Of a DNA stretch of 64,000 bases, positions 18,401-26,961 are shown one piece after another. A model generated the notes under the pieces. That model saw nothing but the letters and a program-made list of their open reading frames with translations, was not told the DNA's origin and did no database searches. The stretch's first letter is position 1. Each line of letters starts with the position of its first letter. Position numbers and translations under genes: made by a program. Origin of the DNA: Verrucomicrobiaceae bacterium (GTDB lineage: Bacteria; Verrucomicrobiota; Verrucomicrobiia; Verrucomicrobiales; Verrucomicrobiaceae); assembly GCA_947458455.1 (NCBI GenBank), contig CANGYJ010000001.1:62001-126000 (forward strand), read 5' to 3'.

Positions 18401-18809
18401 CAAAAAAGGCCAGCAACTCTTCGCCACCCTCTGCATCACCTGCCACAAGCACGGCCAGCTCGGCGTCGATGTCGGCCCGCCGCTCTCTGACGTCAAAGTG
18501 AAGCCCCCCGAAGCCCTCCTCAGCGACATTTTGGATCCCAACCGCATGTTCGAAGCTCGCTGGAGCGGCTACCAAATCGAAACCCACGACGGCCGCAGCC
18601 TCGCCGGCCTCATCCAAAGCGAAACCACCGATGCCCTCGTCCTCGCCATGCCTGGCGGCGCCAAAGAGACGCTCTCGCGTTCCGCGATCAAAGACATGAA
18701 GAGTCTGGATCGGACGCTGATGCCGGATGGTCTCGAAGCGGTGATCACGAAGGAGCAGATGAGCAATTTGCTGACGTTCTTGCGGAGCGCGGATGTCCCC
18801 ACCCGCTGA
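15414..18809 (+). CDS. DUF1080-PVC c-type cytochrome fusion with two in-frame palindromic inserts
   Basis: An 1131-residue exported protein (signal MRSFVLSVLFVSSVLCTAE). Residues about 40-275 are a 3-keto-disaccharide hydrolase/DUF1080 beta-sandwich (NGILLHAYGPHG..., WNRLEIIAKGDTLQYFVNG). A propeller dehydrogenase-like region follows (about 300-690, IQLDGPYEVQLVAAEPLVLDP), then a helical HEAT-like region and a heme domain with CITCH near residue 1006. The mix suggests binding or processing of a saccharide with electron transfer. A 60-bp perfect inverted repeat (residues ~455-475) and a double hairpin (~691-704) are inserted in frame. The start at 15414 gives the signal peptide. The BlaI dyads lie 92-150 bases upstream, so repression by BlaI is possible. 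Its last ~345 bases recur at 22321-22669. Confidence 0.88.
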   Translation: MRSFVLSVLFVSSVLCTAEPVTKKIDLLDVIRSGAVEHHVNPKMDFHAAPKDIWTFAKDGTFNISGRGYGYVATKENYRDYHLVLEFKWGTKTWGGREKKAKDNGILLHAYGPHGAYSDTWMASIEAQIIEGGVGDILVLSPKLADGTELTTSLSAEFVLDRDQEKIWKQGAPRQTVTKGRINWKGRDEDWSDTVGFRGNNDVESPSGEWNRLEIIAKGDTLQYFVNGALINEAFDCKPSEGKILLQTEGAEMIVRRYELYPLGEFQEKWSAIQASGGSDIGAVRDGQSEALSPEESMKRIQLDGPYEVQLVAAEPLVLDPVETTWDDKGRLFVADMRDYPLGPPNPGDPWLSRIQLLTDENGDGRMDKAVTFADHMDNVQGLLPYEGGLIATTRSQILFLKDTDGDNQADVIKPLIRGFNPKHSQLQVSAPRWGPDGCVHFNNGLDAREIYPVRSSGFSPSDEASKNGLKPELQTNVAGSNFKWNPKTGEITPTGGKGQYGGAFDDWGHHFYCSNRNPLMFTVMPYEAMLRNPHAGITQVHEDIATPGAETRVYPLQITHTTADAHAGTNTACSGLGVYRGHLMPELKNNVFVPDPTGQLVTRYKVEPNGASLKATRVGDRTEFFRSSDEWSRPVNFTTGPDGAIYICDIYRRWIDHARFFPEEFVKTHDMRQGENHGRIWRVVPKKSGSVVSTDQKAAGTAAPHFPALKEHPDRALFLKIPSITAAKELAAIVTQHADDPWMAKMVASVSSKKMGHVLSQLGDSFFSTFSENRSTTLRTFAAGSLADAETDDVKLLLTLLQKQPGELLWWKPALLQGLAKLPKGHEAAAQEIAALQSKIDSIIADSKAPLDQRLAVLPLLASRKWAAVEPVMKNLLTSNQPTELTTATVALLKKFAATSTSPLIYDLLPKAGPSLKRDLVTILTANATTALELFKRMDKGEFPTAWVDVEKRWAYQRGKGEMADLAKKLFGEANTDRAKVVTSYLDAAKKPGDAKKGQQLFATLCITCHKHGQLGVDVGPPLSDVKVKPPEALLSDILDPNRMFEARWSGYQIETHDGRSLAGLIQSETTDALVLAMPGGAKETLSRSAIKDMKSLDRTLMPDGLEAVITKEQMSNLLTFLRSADVPTR
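16777..16836. repeat. 60-bp palindromic element inside a coding sequence
   Basis: Perfect 21-bp arms at 16777-16797 (GTAGTTCGGGCTTTAGCCCG plus T) and 16816-16836, with an 18-base loop. Each arm is itself nearly palindromic (CGGGCT/AGCCCG). The length of exactly 20 codons keeps the cytochrome frame open. Confidence 0.85.
17485..17523. repeat. Double-hairpin element inside a coding sequence
   Basis: Two hairpins in inverted orientation: CAGTCG-TCT-CGACTG (17485-17499) and CAGCCG-GGA-CGGCTG (17509-17523), with nine bases between. Both fit CAGYCGTCYCGRCTG read on opposite strands. They fall in the linker following the last propeller strand (GRIWRV). Confidence 0.7.
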
Positions 18810-18843
18810 AGAAGGCAGGGGACGAGGGCGTCGGCGCTCTGGC
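18463..18843. repeat. Direct repeat copy A (cytochrome 3' end and trailer)
   Basis: Runs from just after the CITCH codons through the stop at 18809 to about 18843. It is highly similar to 22321-22704, including the trailer GAAGAAGGCAGG and a following GAGGGCGTCNGCGCTC. The two copies bracket the kelch protein and its partner gene. Confidence 0.85.
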
Positions 18844-19068
18844 GTGAAGGTGATGTGGAGTGCCGACGAGTCGTCGCCACTTCATAGAACAGCAGTAAGT
18901 GTGCCCCCCTTGAGCGAAAACGTCATTTGACTGTTCTGACATGGCAAGGAAATCGTGTGGCCGCACCTGCTCACGCGGTGTGTTTTCACTTCTACGCGTC
19001 TCTGCAAAGGTGCTCTGACGGTGTGAAGGGACGACTCGGTGCTTAAACTTTAGCCACAGACAGACGCC
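18844..19068. other. Intergenic region with GGAGTGCCGACGA repeat
   Basis: Between the cytochrome and the kelch gene. At 18856-18880 lies TGGAGTGCCGACGAGTCGTC, whose CGACGA-G-TCGTCG core is palindromic; related copies occur at 43052-43069 and 43199-43222. No gene or convincing promoter is seen in the rest. Confidence 0.5.
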
Positions 19069-21388
19069 ATGAACTCAGTCTTCACCCGACTCCTTGCTCT
19101 GCTGCTGATCGCCTCAGCGACCATCAGTCAGGCACAGGTGCCACAACTCATCAATTACCAAGGCCGCGTCGCTGTTGGCACACCGCCGGTGAACTTCGAT
19201 GGCTCAGGCCAGTTCAAGTTTGCGCTCGTCAACGCGAACGGCAGTACCACCTACTGGAGCAATGACGGCACCAGCACAGCAGGCTCGCCGCCCACTGCCG
19301 CCGTGTCGCTAAACGTCACCAAGGGCCTTTACTCCGTGCTGCTCGGAGACACCGCGTTGGCTAACATGAACGCCGTGCCGAGTAGTGTCTTCTCCAATGC
19401 AGATGTGCGCTTGCGGGTGTGGTTCAACGACGGCACCAACGGTTTTCAGCTTCTCACGCCCGATCAACGCGTCGCCACCGTGGGCTATGCCTACAATGCT
19501 GCCACCGTCGTCGATGGCGCGATTACTTCCACCAAGTTGGCCAGCGGAGCGGTGGCTTCCACCGCCATAGCCAACGGCGGCGTGACCAACGCCAAGCTGG
19601 CAAACCCGTCCGTCACCATCAATACCGGCAGCGGACTGACCGGCGGCGGCACCGTGGCCCTGGGCGGTAGCCTCACGCTCTCAGCCACCGGCAGCGGCGT
19701 CACCTCCCTCACTGGCGGCGGCGGTGTCACTGTCAGCGGTGCGACCGGTGCGGTAACGTTAGGGAGCACGGCGACTTCTTCGAACACAGCGGGCGCGATC
19801 GTAGCGCGGGACGCCAGCGGAAACTTCGCGGCGGGGACCGTGACGGGCACCTTTGTCGGCAATGGAGCAGGCCTGACGGGCTTGACCGTTCCAGCTGGCT
19901 CGATCACCGGCTCAGCTTGGTCTGCACTGCCGACTGTGGGAGCACCTTCGAAGAGATCTAGCGCGACCACCGTGTGGACGGGCAGCGAGATGATTGTTTG
20001 GGGCGGTTGGAGCAACCCGACGGTCTATGGCGACGGGGGCCGCTTCAGCCCCGCCACCGGGGCTTGGTCAGCTTTAACCAATACGAGTGCGCCGGTGGCA
20101 CGCCGAGGCCACTCTGCGGTGTGGACGGGGGCACGGATGATCGTGTGGGGAGGAGACGATAGCGGGCCAGGACCCGTATTGTTTAACAACGGCGGCTTGT
20201 ATGATCCAACTTCCAACTCATGGACGGCAGTCTCGACAACCGGTGCGCCAGCTGCGCGTAGCTTCCACGCAGCCGTGTGGACGGGTTCGGAGATGATCGT
20301 ATGGGGGGGGCTATAACTCGAGCTACGTCAACACGGGAGGACGTTACAACCCCAGCACCAACACATGGACGGCGATGTCAATCGTCGGGGCTCCCACTGC
20401 CCGATATGGTATGGCGGCGGTTTGGACCGGGTCTGAGTTAATCATTTGGGGCGGAACCAATGGTAGTGCTCAGAACAGTGGTGCCCGTTACAATCCGAGT
20501 ACTGACACTTGGACCACAATTTCGACTGTCGGCGCACCAGCCGCAAGAACACAAGCCGCATTTGCGTGGACTGGAACAGAGATGGTTGTCTATGGCGGTG
20601 GGAATTCTTTTCCATCCAACACTGGTGGGCGATACAACCCAACGACGAACACGTGGAGTGCTCTGCCAACGTCTGGTGCCCCGGTCGGCGCCGCTGATAA
20701 CTATGCTGTCTGGACCGGTAATTCAGTTATCGTTTGGGGCGGCTACGACGGAACCAATGGAACCAATACAGTCAACTCCGGTGCCGCTTACTCTCCTTCT
20801 ACGAATAGTTGGAGTCCTCTTGTGCAGACAGGAGCACCGGCGGCCCGTGCAAGCCATTCAACCGTTTGGACGGGAACGGAGCTGCTTGTGTGGGGAGGTG
20901 GGTCAACTAACCAATTTGCTGACATGTTCAACGACGGGGGGCGGTATTCCTCGAAGATTGCAGCGGGCGCGATCGGCAGCACGGAACTCGCGGCGAACGT
21001 GACGCCGAAGTTCGATCGGCGGTTTGTGAGTCCCTCCTCCACATTCACAACCTCCTCGGCGTTGGTTGACATGACAGGAGCGACGCTGACGTCCAACAAC
21101 TTGGGAGAGACGGGCAACTATCTGATTAATTTCCGGACATCTTTTACAATGGGCGCAGCAGGGACGGGGACGTTTGTGATCAACGTGAATGGTGTGGACG
21201 TGACGGGCGCTAGCGTGACGGTGGCTGGCTCTAGCTCGCTGGCGAACGCTTCAATAACCTGTATCGCACCAAACGTCGCCGCAGGCACGGTCATCAAGGT
21301 TCGCTATCTGAGCAGCAATGCCTCGACTCTGACCGTGAGTGGGATTCAACTGACGGCGGACGGCATCCCGGGCTCACAAGTTCGCTAA
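19069..21388 (+). pseudogene. Exported kelch-repeat protein, frameshifted at a G8 tract
   Basis: Reads as two frames, 19069-20316 and onward to 21388. At 20303-20310 a run of eight G residues (TGGGGGGGGCT) puts a stop right after VWGGL. With one G fewer the frame continues as WGGYNSSYVNTGGRYNPSTN and rejoins the second part without loss. The restored protein is about 772 residues: signal peptide (MNSVFTRLLALLLIASATISQAQ), an N-terminal domain starting VPQLINYQGRVAV, a glycine/threonine-rich stalk like tail-fibre stalks, and seven kelch-like repeats (WTGSEMIVWGG...GGRYNPSTNTWT). A C-terminal beta domain follows. It is probably cell-surface or secreted. The shift may be a sequencing error, a real mutation or a phase-variable tract. 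Confidence 0.75.
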
Positions 21389-21400
21389 CTCGCGCATGCC

Positions 21401-22315
21401 ATGAAACTGACTATCCTCTTCATCCCGGCCATTCTGATCCCCATGGCTCCGTTACATGCCGGGGGGAGAAGCAGCGCCAACTACAGTGTCGCGGCAGATT
21501 CCACAGAGAGCGGCGGCCGCCGAGTGGTAAGCGCCAGCTACACCGTTGATGCGAGTATCGGCGGAATCACGGGCATCACCACTTCTGTGACACCCGTCCA
21601 GACGGTGAAGGCGGGCTACATCGGCCAGATCACGGAAGTGAGTGCGCTGCAACTGGCCGCTACGCCTACCACAGTGAACGAAACCGCAACGAGACAGCTC
21701 GGCGGTGCGGCATTGCTCGATGACCTCACGACCTATGCCATTCCCGCAGCCAGCATCACCTGGAGCATCGTGAATGGACCACTCAACAGCATCAGCACAA
21801 GCGGACTGGCCACAGCAGGCACTGTTTATCAAGACACCCCAGCCACCGCGCAGGGCATCTATGCAGGAAGTATCGGCACCCTCAGTCTTAGTGTGCTCAA
21901 TGTGAGCAACGATGACATTCCCGGCTACACGGGGGATGGTCTCGACGACGCCTGGCAGGTGCAATACTTCGGGCTGGGAAATCCCGCTGCCGCTCCAGCC
22001 TTCGATGCGGACTTGGACGGCCAGGACAACCTCTTTGAGTTCATCGCGGGCATCAACCCCATCAGCGGAGACTCTCGCTTCCTCATCCAAAACACCCCCG
22101 TTCCCAGCCAGCCTGGGCAGATGAATATTGTCATCAGCCCGCGTCTGCTAGGACGCACTTACACCGTGAAAGTCAGCCCGACGCTCGGCCCCGACGCTGT
22201 GTGGACGACACTCACCGGCTCCACCACCACCGATAACGGTACCGAGCGCACCATCACAGACCCCAACGCCAGCGGCCCCGCGAAGTTTTACCGGGTCGAA
22301 ATCGTGAAGCCTTGA
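21401..22315 (+). CDS. Exported protein with calcium-binding-like repeat, partner of the kelch protein
   Basis: A 304-residue protein with a signal peptide (MKLTILFIPAILIPMAPLHA). It has an N-terminal SSANYSVAADSTESGGRR...SASYTVDASIGGI segment and a D-rich motif GYTGDGLDDAWQVQYFG...DADLDGQDNLFEFIAG of the thrombospondin-3/EF-like kind, frequent in verrucomicrobial surface proteins. The C-terminal beta domain ends ...AKFYRVEIVKP. It follows the kelch gene by 12 bases, so the two are probably one transcript. I do not know its function; a role at the cell surface is an inference from the signal and repeats. Confidence 0.8.
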   Translation: MKLTILFIPAILIPMAPLHAGGRSSANYSVAADSTESGGRRVVSASYTVDASIGGITGITTSVTPVQTVKAGYIGQITEVSALQLAATPTTVNETATRQLGGAALLDDLTTYAIPAASITWSIVNGPLNSISTSGLATAGTVYQDTPATAQGIYAGSIGTLSLSVLNVSNDDIPGYTGDGLDDAWQVQYFGLGNPAAAPAFDADLDGQDNLFEFIAGINPISGDSRFLIQNTPVPSQPGQMNIVISPRLLGRTYTVKVSPTLGPDAVWTTLTGSTTTDNGTERTITDPNASGPAKFYRVEIVKP

Positions 22316-22320
22316 TAGGA

Positions 22321-22704
22321 GTGTCGATGTCGGCCAGCCTCCCCTTTCCGACGTGAAGGTCAAGCCCCCGAAGCTCTCCTCAGCGACATTTTGGATCCCA
22401 ACCGCATGTTCGAAGCCCGCTGGAGCGGCTCCCAGATCGAAACCCACGACGGCCGCGGCCTGGCTGGCCTCATCCAAAACGAAACCAGCGACGCCCTCGT
22501 CCTCGCCATGCCCGGCGGCGCGAAAGAGACGCTCTCGCGTTCCGCGATCAAAGACATGAAGAGTCTGGATCGAACGCTGATGCCGGATGGTCTCGAAGCG
22601 GTGATCACGAAGGAGCAGATGAGCAATTTGCTGACGTTCTTGCGGAGCGCGGGTGCCCCCACCCGCTGAAGAAGGCAGGCGGATGAGGGCGTCTGCGCTC
22701 CGGC
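22321..22704 (+). pseudogene. Cytochrome 3'-end fragment (direct repeat copy B)
   Basis: Near-identical to the end of the 15414-18809 gene and its trailer. It lacks the CITCH heme site and carries a one-base deletion near 22368, so the downstream match (DPNRMFEARWSG...LTFLRSAGAPTR, 22391-22669) is out of frame with its start. No start codon suits it. It marks the right end of the 3.5-kb insert and reaches within six bases of the asd stop codon. Confidence 0.85.
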
Positions 22705-22709
22705 TTAAA

Positions 22710-23735
22710 TCACAGCAGGCACTCGGCGATTTGGACGGCGTTCAGCGCGGCTCCTTTGAGGAGCTGATCGCCGACGACCCAGAAGGCGAGGCCGTTGTCG
22801 AGGGCGCAGTCGAGGCGGAGGCGGCCGACGGCGCAGTTGTCGCGGCCGGCGATGTCGAGGGCGAGGGGATAGACCTTGCTGGAGGGATCGTCGAGCACAT
22901 CAAGGCCGGGGGCCTTGAGCAGGACTTCGCGGGCGGCTTCGACGGTGACGGGCTTTTCAAACTCGGCGCTGATGGCGATGCTGTGGGCGCGGAAGACGGG
23001 GATGCGCACGCAGGTGACGGAGGCGCGGAAGTCCGGGTGATGCATGATCTTGCGGCCTTCGTTTTCCATTTTCATCTCTTCCTTCGTGTAGCCGCTGTCG
23101 AGGAAGCTATCGACGTGAGGGATGGCGTTGAAGGCGATCTGATGCGGATAGACGTGCGGCTTGCTGTCGAGCTTGGCGGCATCCCAAGCACGGTTTTCGC
23201 TGGCCCATTCGCGGGATTGGTTGGCGAGCTCTTCGATGGCCTGGGCCCCGGTGCCGGAGACGGCCTGATAGCTGGAGGCGAAGATCCGCTTCACGCCGAA
23301 GGCCTGATGAAGGGGGTAAAGGGCCATCAGGGAGATGGCGGTGGTGCAGTTCGGATTGGCGATGATGCCCTGGTGAGACTTCACATCGGCGGCGTTGATC
23401 TCTGGCACGACGAGCGGGGTGCTGGGGTCCTGGCGGAAGTAGGAGGAATTGTCCACCACGACGGCTCCGGCCTTCACGGCATGCGGGGCAAAGTCACGCG
23501 AGATGCCACCGCCGGCGCTGAAGAGGGCGATGTCGATGCCCTGGAAGGAATCCGGGGTGAGCTCCTGGATGGTCATGTCCTGACCTTTGAATTTCATCTT
23601 CTTCCCAGCGCTGCGGGCGGAGGCGAGGAGGGTGAGACTGGCGACGGGGAAGGCGCGTTCCTCGAGGCAGCGGATCATTTCCACGCCGACGGCGCCGGTG
23701 GCTCCGACGATGGCGACGTGCTTGGGGGTGCTCAT
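22710..23735 (-). CDS. asd: Aspartate-semialdehyde dehydrogenase
   Basis: A 341-residue NADP-dependent enzyme that reduces aspartyl phosphate to aspartate semialdehyde for lysine/diaminopimelate, threonine and methionine synthesis. The Rossmann start HVAIVGATGAVGVEMIRCLEER, the active-site cysteine in IIANPNCTTA, SYQAVSGTGAQAIEEL, and the general-base histidine region VRIPVFRAHS are all present. The ATG at 23735 gives the normal N-terminus; the frame is open further upstream only because it runs antisense to the SurA-like gene. It is a single gene, divergent from that neighbour. Confidence 0.96.
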   Translation of the reverse strand: MSTPKHVAIVGATGAVGVEMIRCLEERAFPVASLTLLASARSAGKKMKFKGQDMTIQELTPDSFQGIDIALFSAGGGISRDFAPHAVKAGAVVVDNSSYFRQDPSTPLVVPEINAADVKSHQGIIANPNCTTAISLMALYPLHQAFGVKRIFASSYQAVSGTGAQAIEELANQSREWASENRAWDAAKLDSKPHVYPHQIAFNAIPHVDSFLDSGYTKEEMKMENEGRKIMHHPDFRASVTCVRIPVFRAHSIAISAEFEKPVTVEAAREVLLKAPGLDVLDDPSSKVYPLALDIAGRDNCAVGRLRLDCALDNGLAFWVVGDQLLKGAALNAVQIAECLL

Positions 23736-23894
23736 GAGATTCAGGTTCAGGGTTGGGGGTGAAAAAGGGCCGCGATAGTAAGGGCAGCCCGCTGGGATGC
23801 AAGGGGCGCTTCGCCCTCGCGGGTCCGTTCGAGCTTTCACGGGTAACTTCGCCTTGCTACGCCGCCTTGCTGCCCTACATAGTTCACAGGTCTT

Positions 23895-24863
23895 ATGCAT
23901 CTTTTTCGTCTCGTTTCCTGCTTCATCCTCGCCAGTGGCACCGCCTTGGCTCAAAGCTATTCCAACGGCCCTGCTGCTGCTGTGCAGGGCAAGGTGATCA
24001 CCAAATCCGAGGTGCGTGACACGGTGCGGGCGCAGGAGCAGATCCTGATGGCGATGTATGGTGCCACGGACCCCGAGCGGATGAAGAAGGAAATTTACGA
24101 GACACGAGCGAATGCGCTGGATGCGCTGATCGACCGCGAGCTGATCCTCATCGAGTTTGCCAAGGTAGGCGGGGTGATCAAGCCGCAGTATGTGGATGAC
24201 CAGATCAACAACATCGTGCGTGAGGCCTTCAAAGGGGACCGCGATGCGCTGGTCACGGAGCTTGCCAAAGGGGGCATGAGCCTCAAAAAATTCCGCGAGA
24301 TGCAGGAGAAGAACATTGTGGCCAGTGTGATGAAGGCCAAAAAGGCCGGTGATATGCCACCCGCGACACCGAAAGAGGTGGAGGAGTATTACAGCAAGAA
24401 CGTGGACAAGTGGCGTGTGGGCGATCAGGTGAAAATTTCGACCATCTCCGTGCCGAAATTTACTGGGGAGACAGGTTCCAGCCCCGAGAAGCAGCGGAAG
24501 CTGGCGGAGGAGATTCGCGCGAAGGTCGTCGGTGGGGCTGATTTTGCCGCCACGGCCCGCACCTACTCGCAGGATAGCCGGGCGGAGTTCGGTGGTGCCT
24601 GGGACTGGATGCCGCGCACCGAGCTGGACCCGATGATTGCCAACACTGCTATGGGTCTGAAGACCGGCGGCATCAGCCAAGTGCTCGACAAGGAAACCAA
24701 TTATATCATCGTGGCCTGCGATGCGAAAAAGCTCGGTGCGGCTCCGCCGATGGACAAAGTGCGTGGCGACATCCAGAAGATGATCGAGCAGGAGAAGTCC
24801 AAAAAAGCCATCGACGAGTGGATGGAGCAGCTGCGCAAAAAAGCCGTCATCCGCAAATTTTAA
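23895..24863 (+). CDS. SurA-like periplasmic peptidyl-prolyl isomerase
   Basis: A 322-residue exported protein (signal MHLFRLVSCFILASGTALA). It has a SurA N-terminal chaperone domain (AAVQGKVITKSEVRDTVRAQEQIL...LIDRELILIEFAKVG) and one parvulin-type rotamase domain at about residues 165-275 (ISTISVPKF...FAATARTYSQDSRAEFGGAWDWMPRTELDP). It probably escorts outer-membrane proteins through the periplasm. The gene divides divergently from asd; the RelE-like gene starts 23 bases downstream and may be co-transcribed. Confidence 0.9.
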   Translation: MHLFRLVSCFILASGTALAQSYSNGPAAAVQGKVITKSEVRDTVRAQEQILMAMYGATDPERMKKEIYETRANALDALIDRELILIEFAKVGGVIKPQYVDDQINNIVREAFKGDRDALVTELAKGGMSLKKFREMQEKNIVASVMKAKKAGDMPPATPKEVEEYYSKNVDKWRVGDQVKISTISVPKFTGETGSSPEKQRKLAEEIRAKVVGGADFAATARTYSQDSRAEFGGAWDWMPRTELDPMIANTAMGLKTGGISQVLDKETNYIIVACDAKKLGAAPPMDKVRGDIQKMIEQEKSKKAIDEWMEQLRKKAVIRKF

Positions 24864-24886
24864 CCCCGGACGGTGCTTTTCCCCGC

Positions 24887-25258
24887 GTGATCCAGATCAT
24901 CTTCAACGACATCAGCGCCTCCGAGCTCTCCCAACTGCCCACGCAGACGCAGTTTCATCTCTTGGAGGCGCTAAACATCCAGCCTGCGGATGTGGATGAC
25001 GCCATTCTCGGCAAGCGATACGGCGTACTGGAGCGTGGAGGGAAGCGGCTTTACCGTTGCCGAGCAGGGGATCACCGCATCTACTTTGGTATCTTGGAGG
25101 GCAATGTTTGGGTGCATCGCATCCTGCATAAAAACAGCCTCCAAGACTTCCTTTACCGCTCTAACCTGCCCGGTGGCGGGGAGGACGAGGCGCTGAGTAA
25201 GTCGAAGAATTTCTGGCACCTCATTGATGAAGGTGCCCGCACGATCCGCGTGACTTGA
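24887..25258 (+). CDS. RelE/ParE-superfamily-like protein
   Basis: About 123 residues from a GTG at 24887 (VIQIIFNDISASELSQL). The core YGVLERGGKRLYRCRAGDHRIYFGILEGNVWVHRILHKNSLQDF resembles the RelE/ParE toxin fold, with its basic strand followed by the RI(Y/F) core strand. A 69-base upstream extension in frame would overlap the SurA-like gene and is less likely. No antitoxin gene is adjacent, so it may be an orphan or a non-toxic relative. The FmdB-like gene is convergent, eight bases away. Confidence 0.7.
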   Translation: MIQIIFNDISASELSQLPTQTQFHLLEALNIQPADVDDAILGKRYGVLERGGKRLYRCRAGDHRIYFGILEGNVWVHRILHKNSLQDFLYRSNLPGGGEDEALSKSKNFWHLIDEGARTIRVT

Positions 25259-25265
25259 TGGAGGC

Positions 25266-25487
25266 TCAATGGCAGCCGCAGCCGCTGCCGCAGGAGCCAC
25301 CGCGTGGTTCAGGACCGCTGCTGGAGCCGCCCATGAGGCCGGTGCCGCCAATAGGCACGCGGCGGACGGGGGTGCCACTATCAGGATGCCGCGTGAGCGC
25401 CGCATCCTTCATGCTTTGGCGCACTTCAAAACGCTTTGGCTGCTCGCCTTCAAATTGGGGGATGGTTTCGTAAACGTAGGTGGGCAT
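25266..25487 (-). CDS. FmdB-like small protein with Cys/His-rich tail
   Basis: A 73-residue protein starting MPTYVYETIP, with the FmdB-family RFEVRQSMKDAALTRHPDSGTPVRRV core. The two CxxC zinc knuckles of canonical FmdB proteins are absent. Instead the C-terminus ends in GGSCGSGCGCH, which could hold a metal. The family is of unknown regulatory function. Start is clear from the family N-terminus. Confidence 0.85.
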   Translation of the reverse strand: MPTYVYETIPQFEGEQPKRFEVRQSMKDAALTRHPDSGTPVRRVPIGGTGLMGGSSSGPEPRGGSCGSGCGCH

Positions 25488-25557
25488 GGTGGCAGTGCCA
25501 TAATCCCCTCCTGCGGTCTTTTCAACTGCGGGAGGGGCTTTAGAAGTGGCGCACTTT

Positions 25558-26925
25558 TTAGAACTTGGCGTAGTCCACGAAACCGAGGCTGATGGCGTTG
25601 ATCTTGCGGGAATGCTGCATCACGGCGATGCCCTCGCGGCCTTGGCCGGAATTGGTGTTTCCTTCGATGGTTTCGAGGGTGCCGCCGGTGACGGAGAGGA
25701 CGAAACCGGTGTGCCCTTTGCCTCCGCCGGTATTGATGCAGAAGACCATGCCGGGGAAGACGGTGGCAGGATTGGCGGTGGCGTCTGCGGTGACGAGGCG
25801 GCGAGCACCCGCAGATGTAGAGCGGTTCCAGTGGTCATGCACGCCTGCGGTCTTCACACATGGATTCGGGATGTTGAGTGAGGCGGCGGCCTGCTTGAAG
25901 CACCAGAAGACGAAAGCCATGCACCATGGATCCCCCTTGCTGGCACCGGCGCTCTTCAGATAGGCCTCCACCTCGGGGCCGGCATTGCTGCCGGGAGGCT
26001 TTTCCTTCACACCGAGCTGGTTGCGGGCGACTTTGAGCACTTCGCGTAGCAGCTCGGAGGGGGCATCTTTGGGTTTGATGTCCACCACCGAGGCTTTGCC
26101 AAACAAAGCGGCCCAGGTGATTGCCCCCACCTCGCCATCAATGACGAGTGCATTGCCATCGAGGTCCTTCGACTGGGCCTGGAAGGTGCGCACGGCATCA
26201 GCCGTCTTGCTGCCGAAGTCACCGTCCTCGTCCACCGGACCACAGCCGCGTTCATTGAGGCGTTTCTGCACCTGCAAGGCATGGGGGGAATCCATCAGAC
26301 CGGCTTTCAGCACAAATCCGGGATATTGGGCGATGGCGGGTTCCTTCAGGTCCGCATTCTCTTTGCTGCCTGCAAAGTCGAGCTGGCTGAGGACCAAGGC
26401 TGCGCCGCATTGCTGGGAGACGGCTTCGGGATCCCACACGCCATCCTTCACATACTTGCCCTTCGTGTAGTGCTGGCAGAAGGACCACAGGTAGGGCGTG
26501 TTGATGCCGTGGTTGCGGCTGCCAAAGCCGTTAAAGCCTTCCAGCTTGTAGAGCGTGCCCGCGATGGACCAATCCGTCCAGTTGGTGAGCTTGTCGTAGG
26601 CGAGAGCGTCTTCCGCGCTGGCTTCCCATGAGAAGGGCGGCTGACCTGTGAGCGGGCGACCTTTGGGCACCTGCACGGTGCGGGCGGTGAGTGGGTCGCC
26701 GTTGTGGAGGTGCTTTTTGAAGCTGAGGCTGGCCTCCATGTTGTGAATGACGGCGATGACCTGCCAGGGGACCTTCGTGCTAGCGGCCACGGCCTCGTAG
26801 CGGGCCTGGCTCTTCGTGATGTCATCGGCGATTTTTTTCACGGCGGCTTCGCGGCCGGGATTGACCTTCATGCTCTTGTAAAGGCCTTCGTATTCTTTGC
26901 GGAGTTTGGCGTCGAGCTGGGGCAT
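25558..26925 (-). CDS. Endolysin-like protein: lysozyme-like, peptidoglycan-binding and CHAP-type domains
   Basis: 455 residues without a signal peptide. Residues ~40-190 resemble a lysozyme-like domain (VPWQVIAVIHNMEASLSFKKHL, with a probable catalytic glutamate in HNMEAS, then GINTPYLWSFCQHYTKGKYV). Residues ~225-305 are a PG_binding_1 repeat (HALQVQKRLNERG...DGDFGSKTADAVRTFQ...ITWAALFG). Residues ~320-455 are a CHAP/NlpC-type amidase region with cysteine in DPWCMAFVFWCF and histidine in KGHTGFVLS. Two lytic activities plus a wall-binding module resemble phage or tailocin endolysins. It is the last of three closely spaced genes (36 bases after the 135-residue gene). Confidence 0.85.
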   Translation of the reverse strand: MPQLDAKLRKEYEGLYKSMKVNPGREAAVKKIADDITKSQARYEAVAASTKVPWQVIAVIHNMEASLSFKKHLHNGDPLTARTVQVPKGRPLTGQPPFSWEASAEDALAYDKLTNWTDWSIAGTLYKLEGFNGFGSRNHGINTPYLWSFCQHYTKGKYVKDGVWDPEAVSQQCGAALVLSQLDFAGSKENADLKEPAIAQYPGFVLKAGLMDSPHALQVQKRLNERGCGPVDEDGDFGSKTADAVRTFQAQSKDLDGNALVIDGEVGAITWAALFGKASVVDIKPKDAPSELLREVLKVARNQLGVKEKPPGSNAGPEVEAYLKSAGASKGDPWCMAFVFWCFKQAAASLNIPNPCVKTAGVHDHWNRSTSAGARRLVTADATANPATVFPGMVFCINTGGGKGHTGFVLSVTGGTLETIEGNTNSGQGREGIAVMQHSRKINAISLGFVDYAKF

Positions 26926-26961
26926 GATGTTGAGTGGCTAAGGTTTGGACTGCGGGGGGGA

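Noticed and set aside
24887..25258. RelE-like gene as part of a complete toxin-antitoxin module
   Set aside because: No antitoxin gene lies on either side: the SurA-like gene is upstream and the convergent FmdB-like gene downstream.
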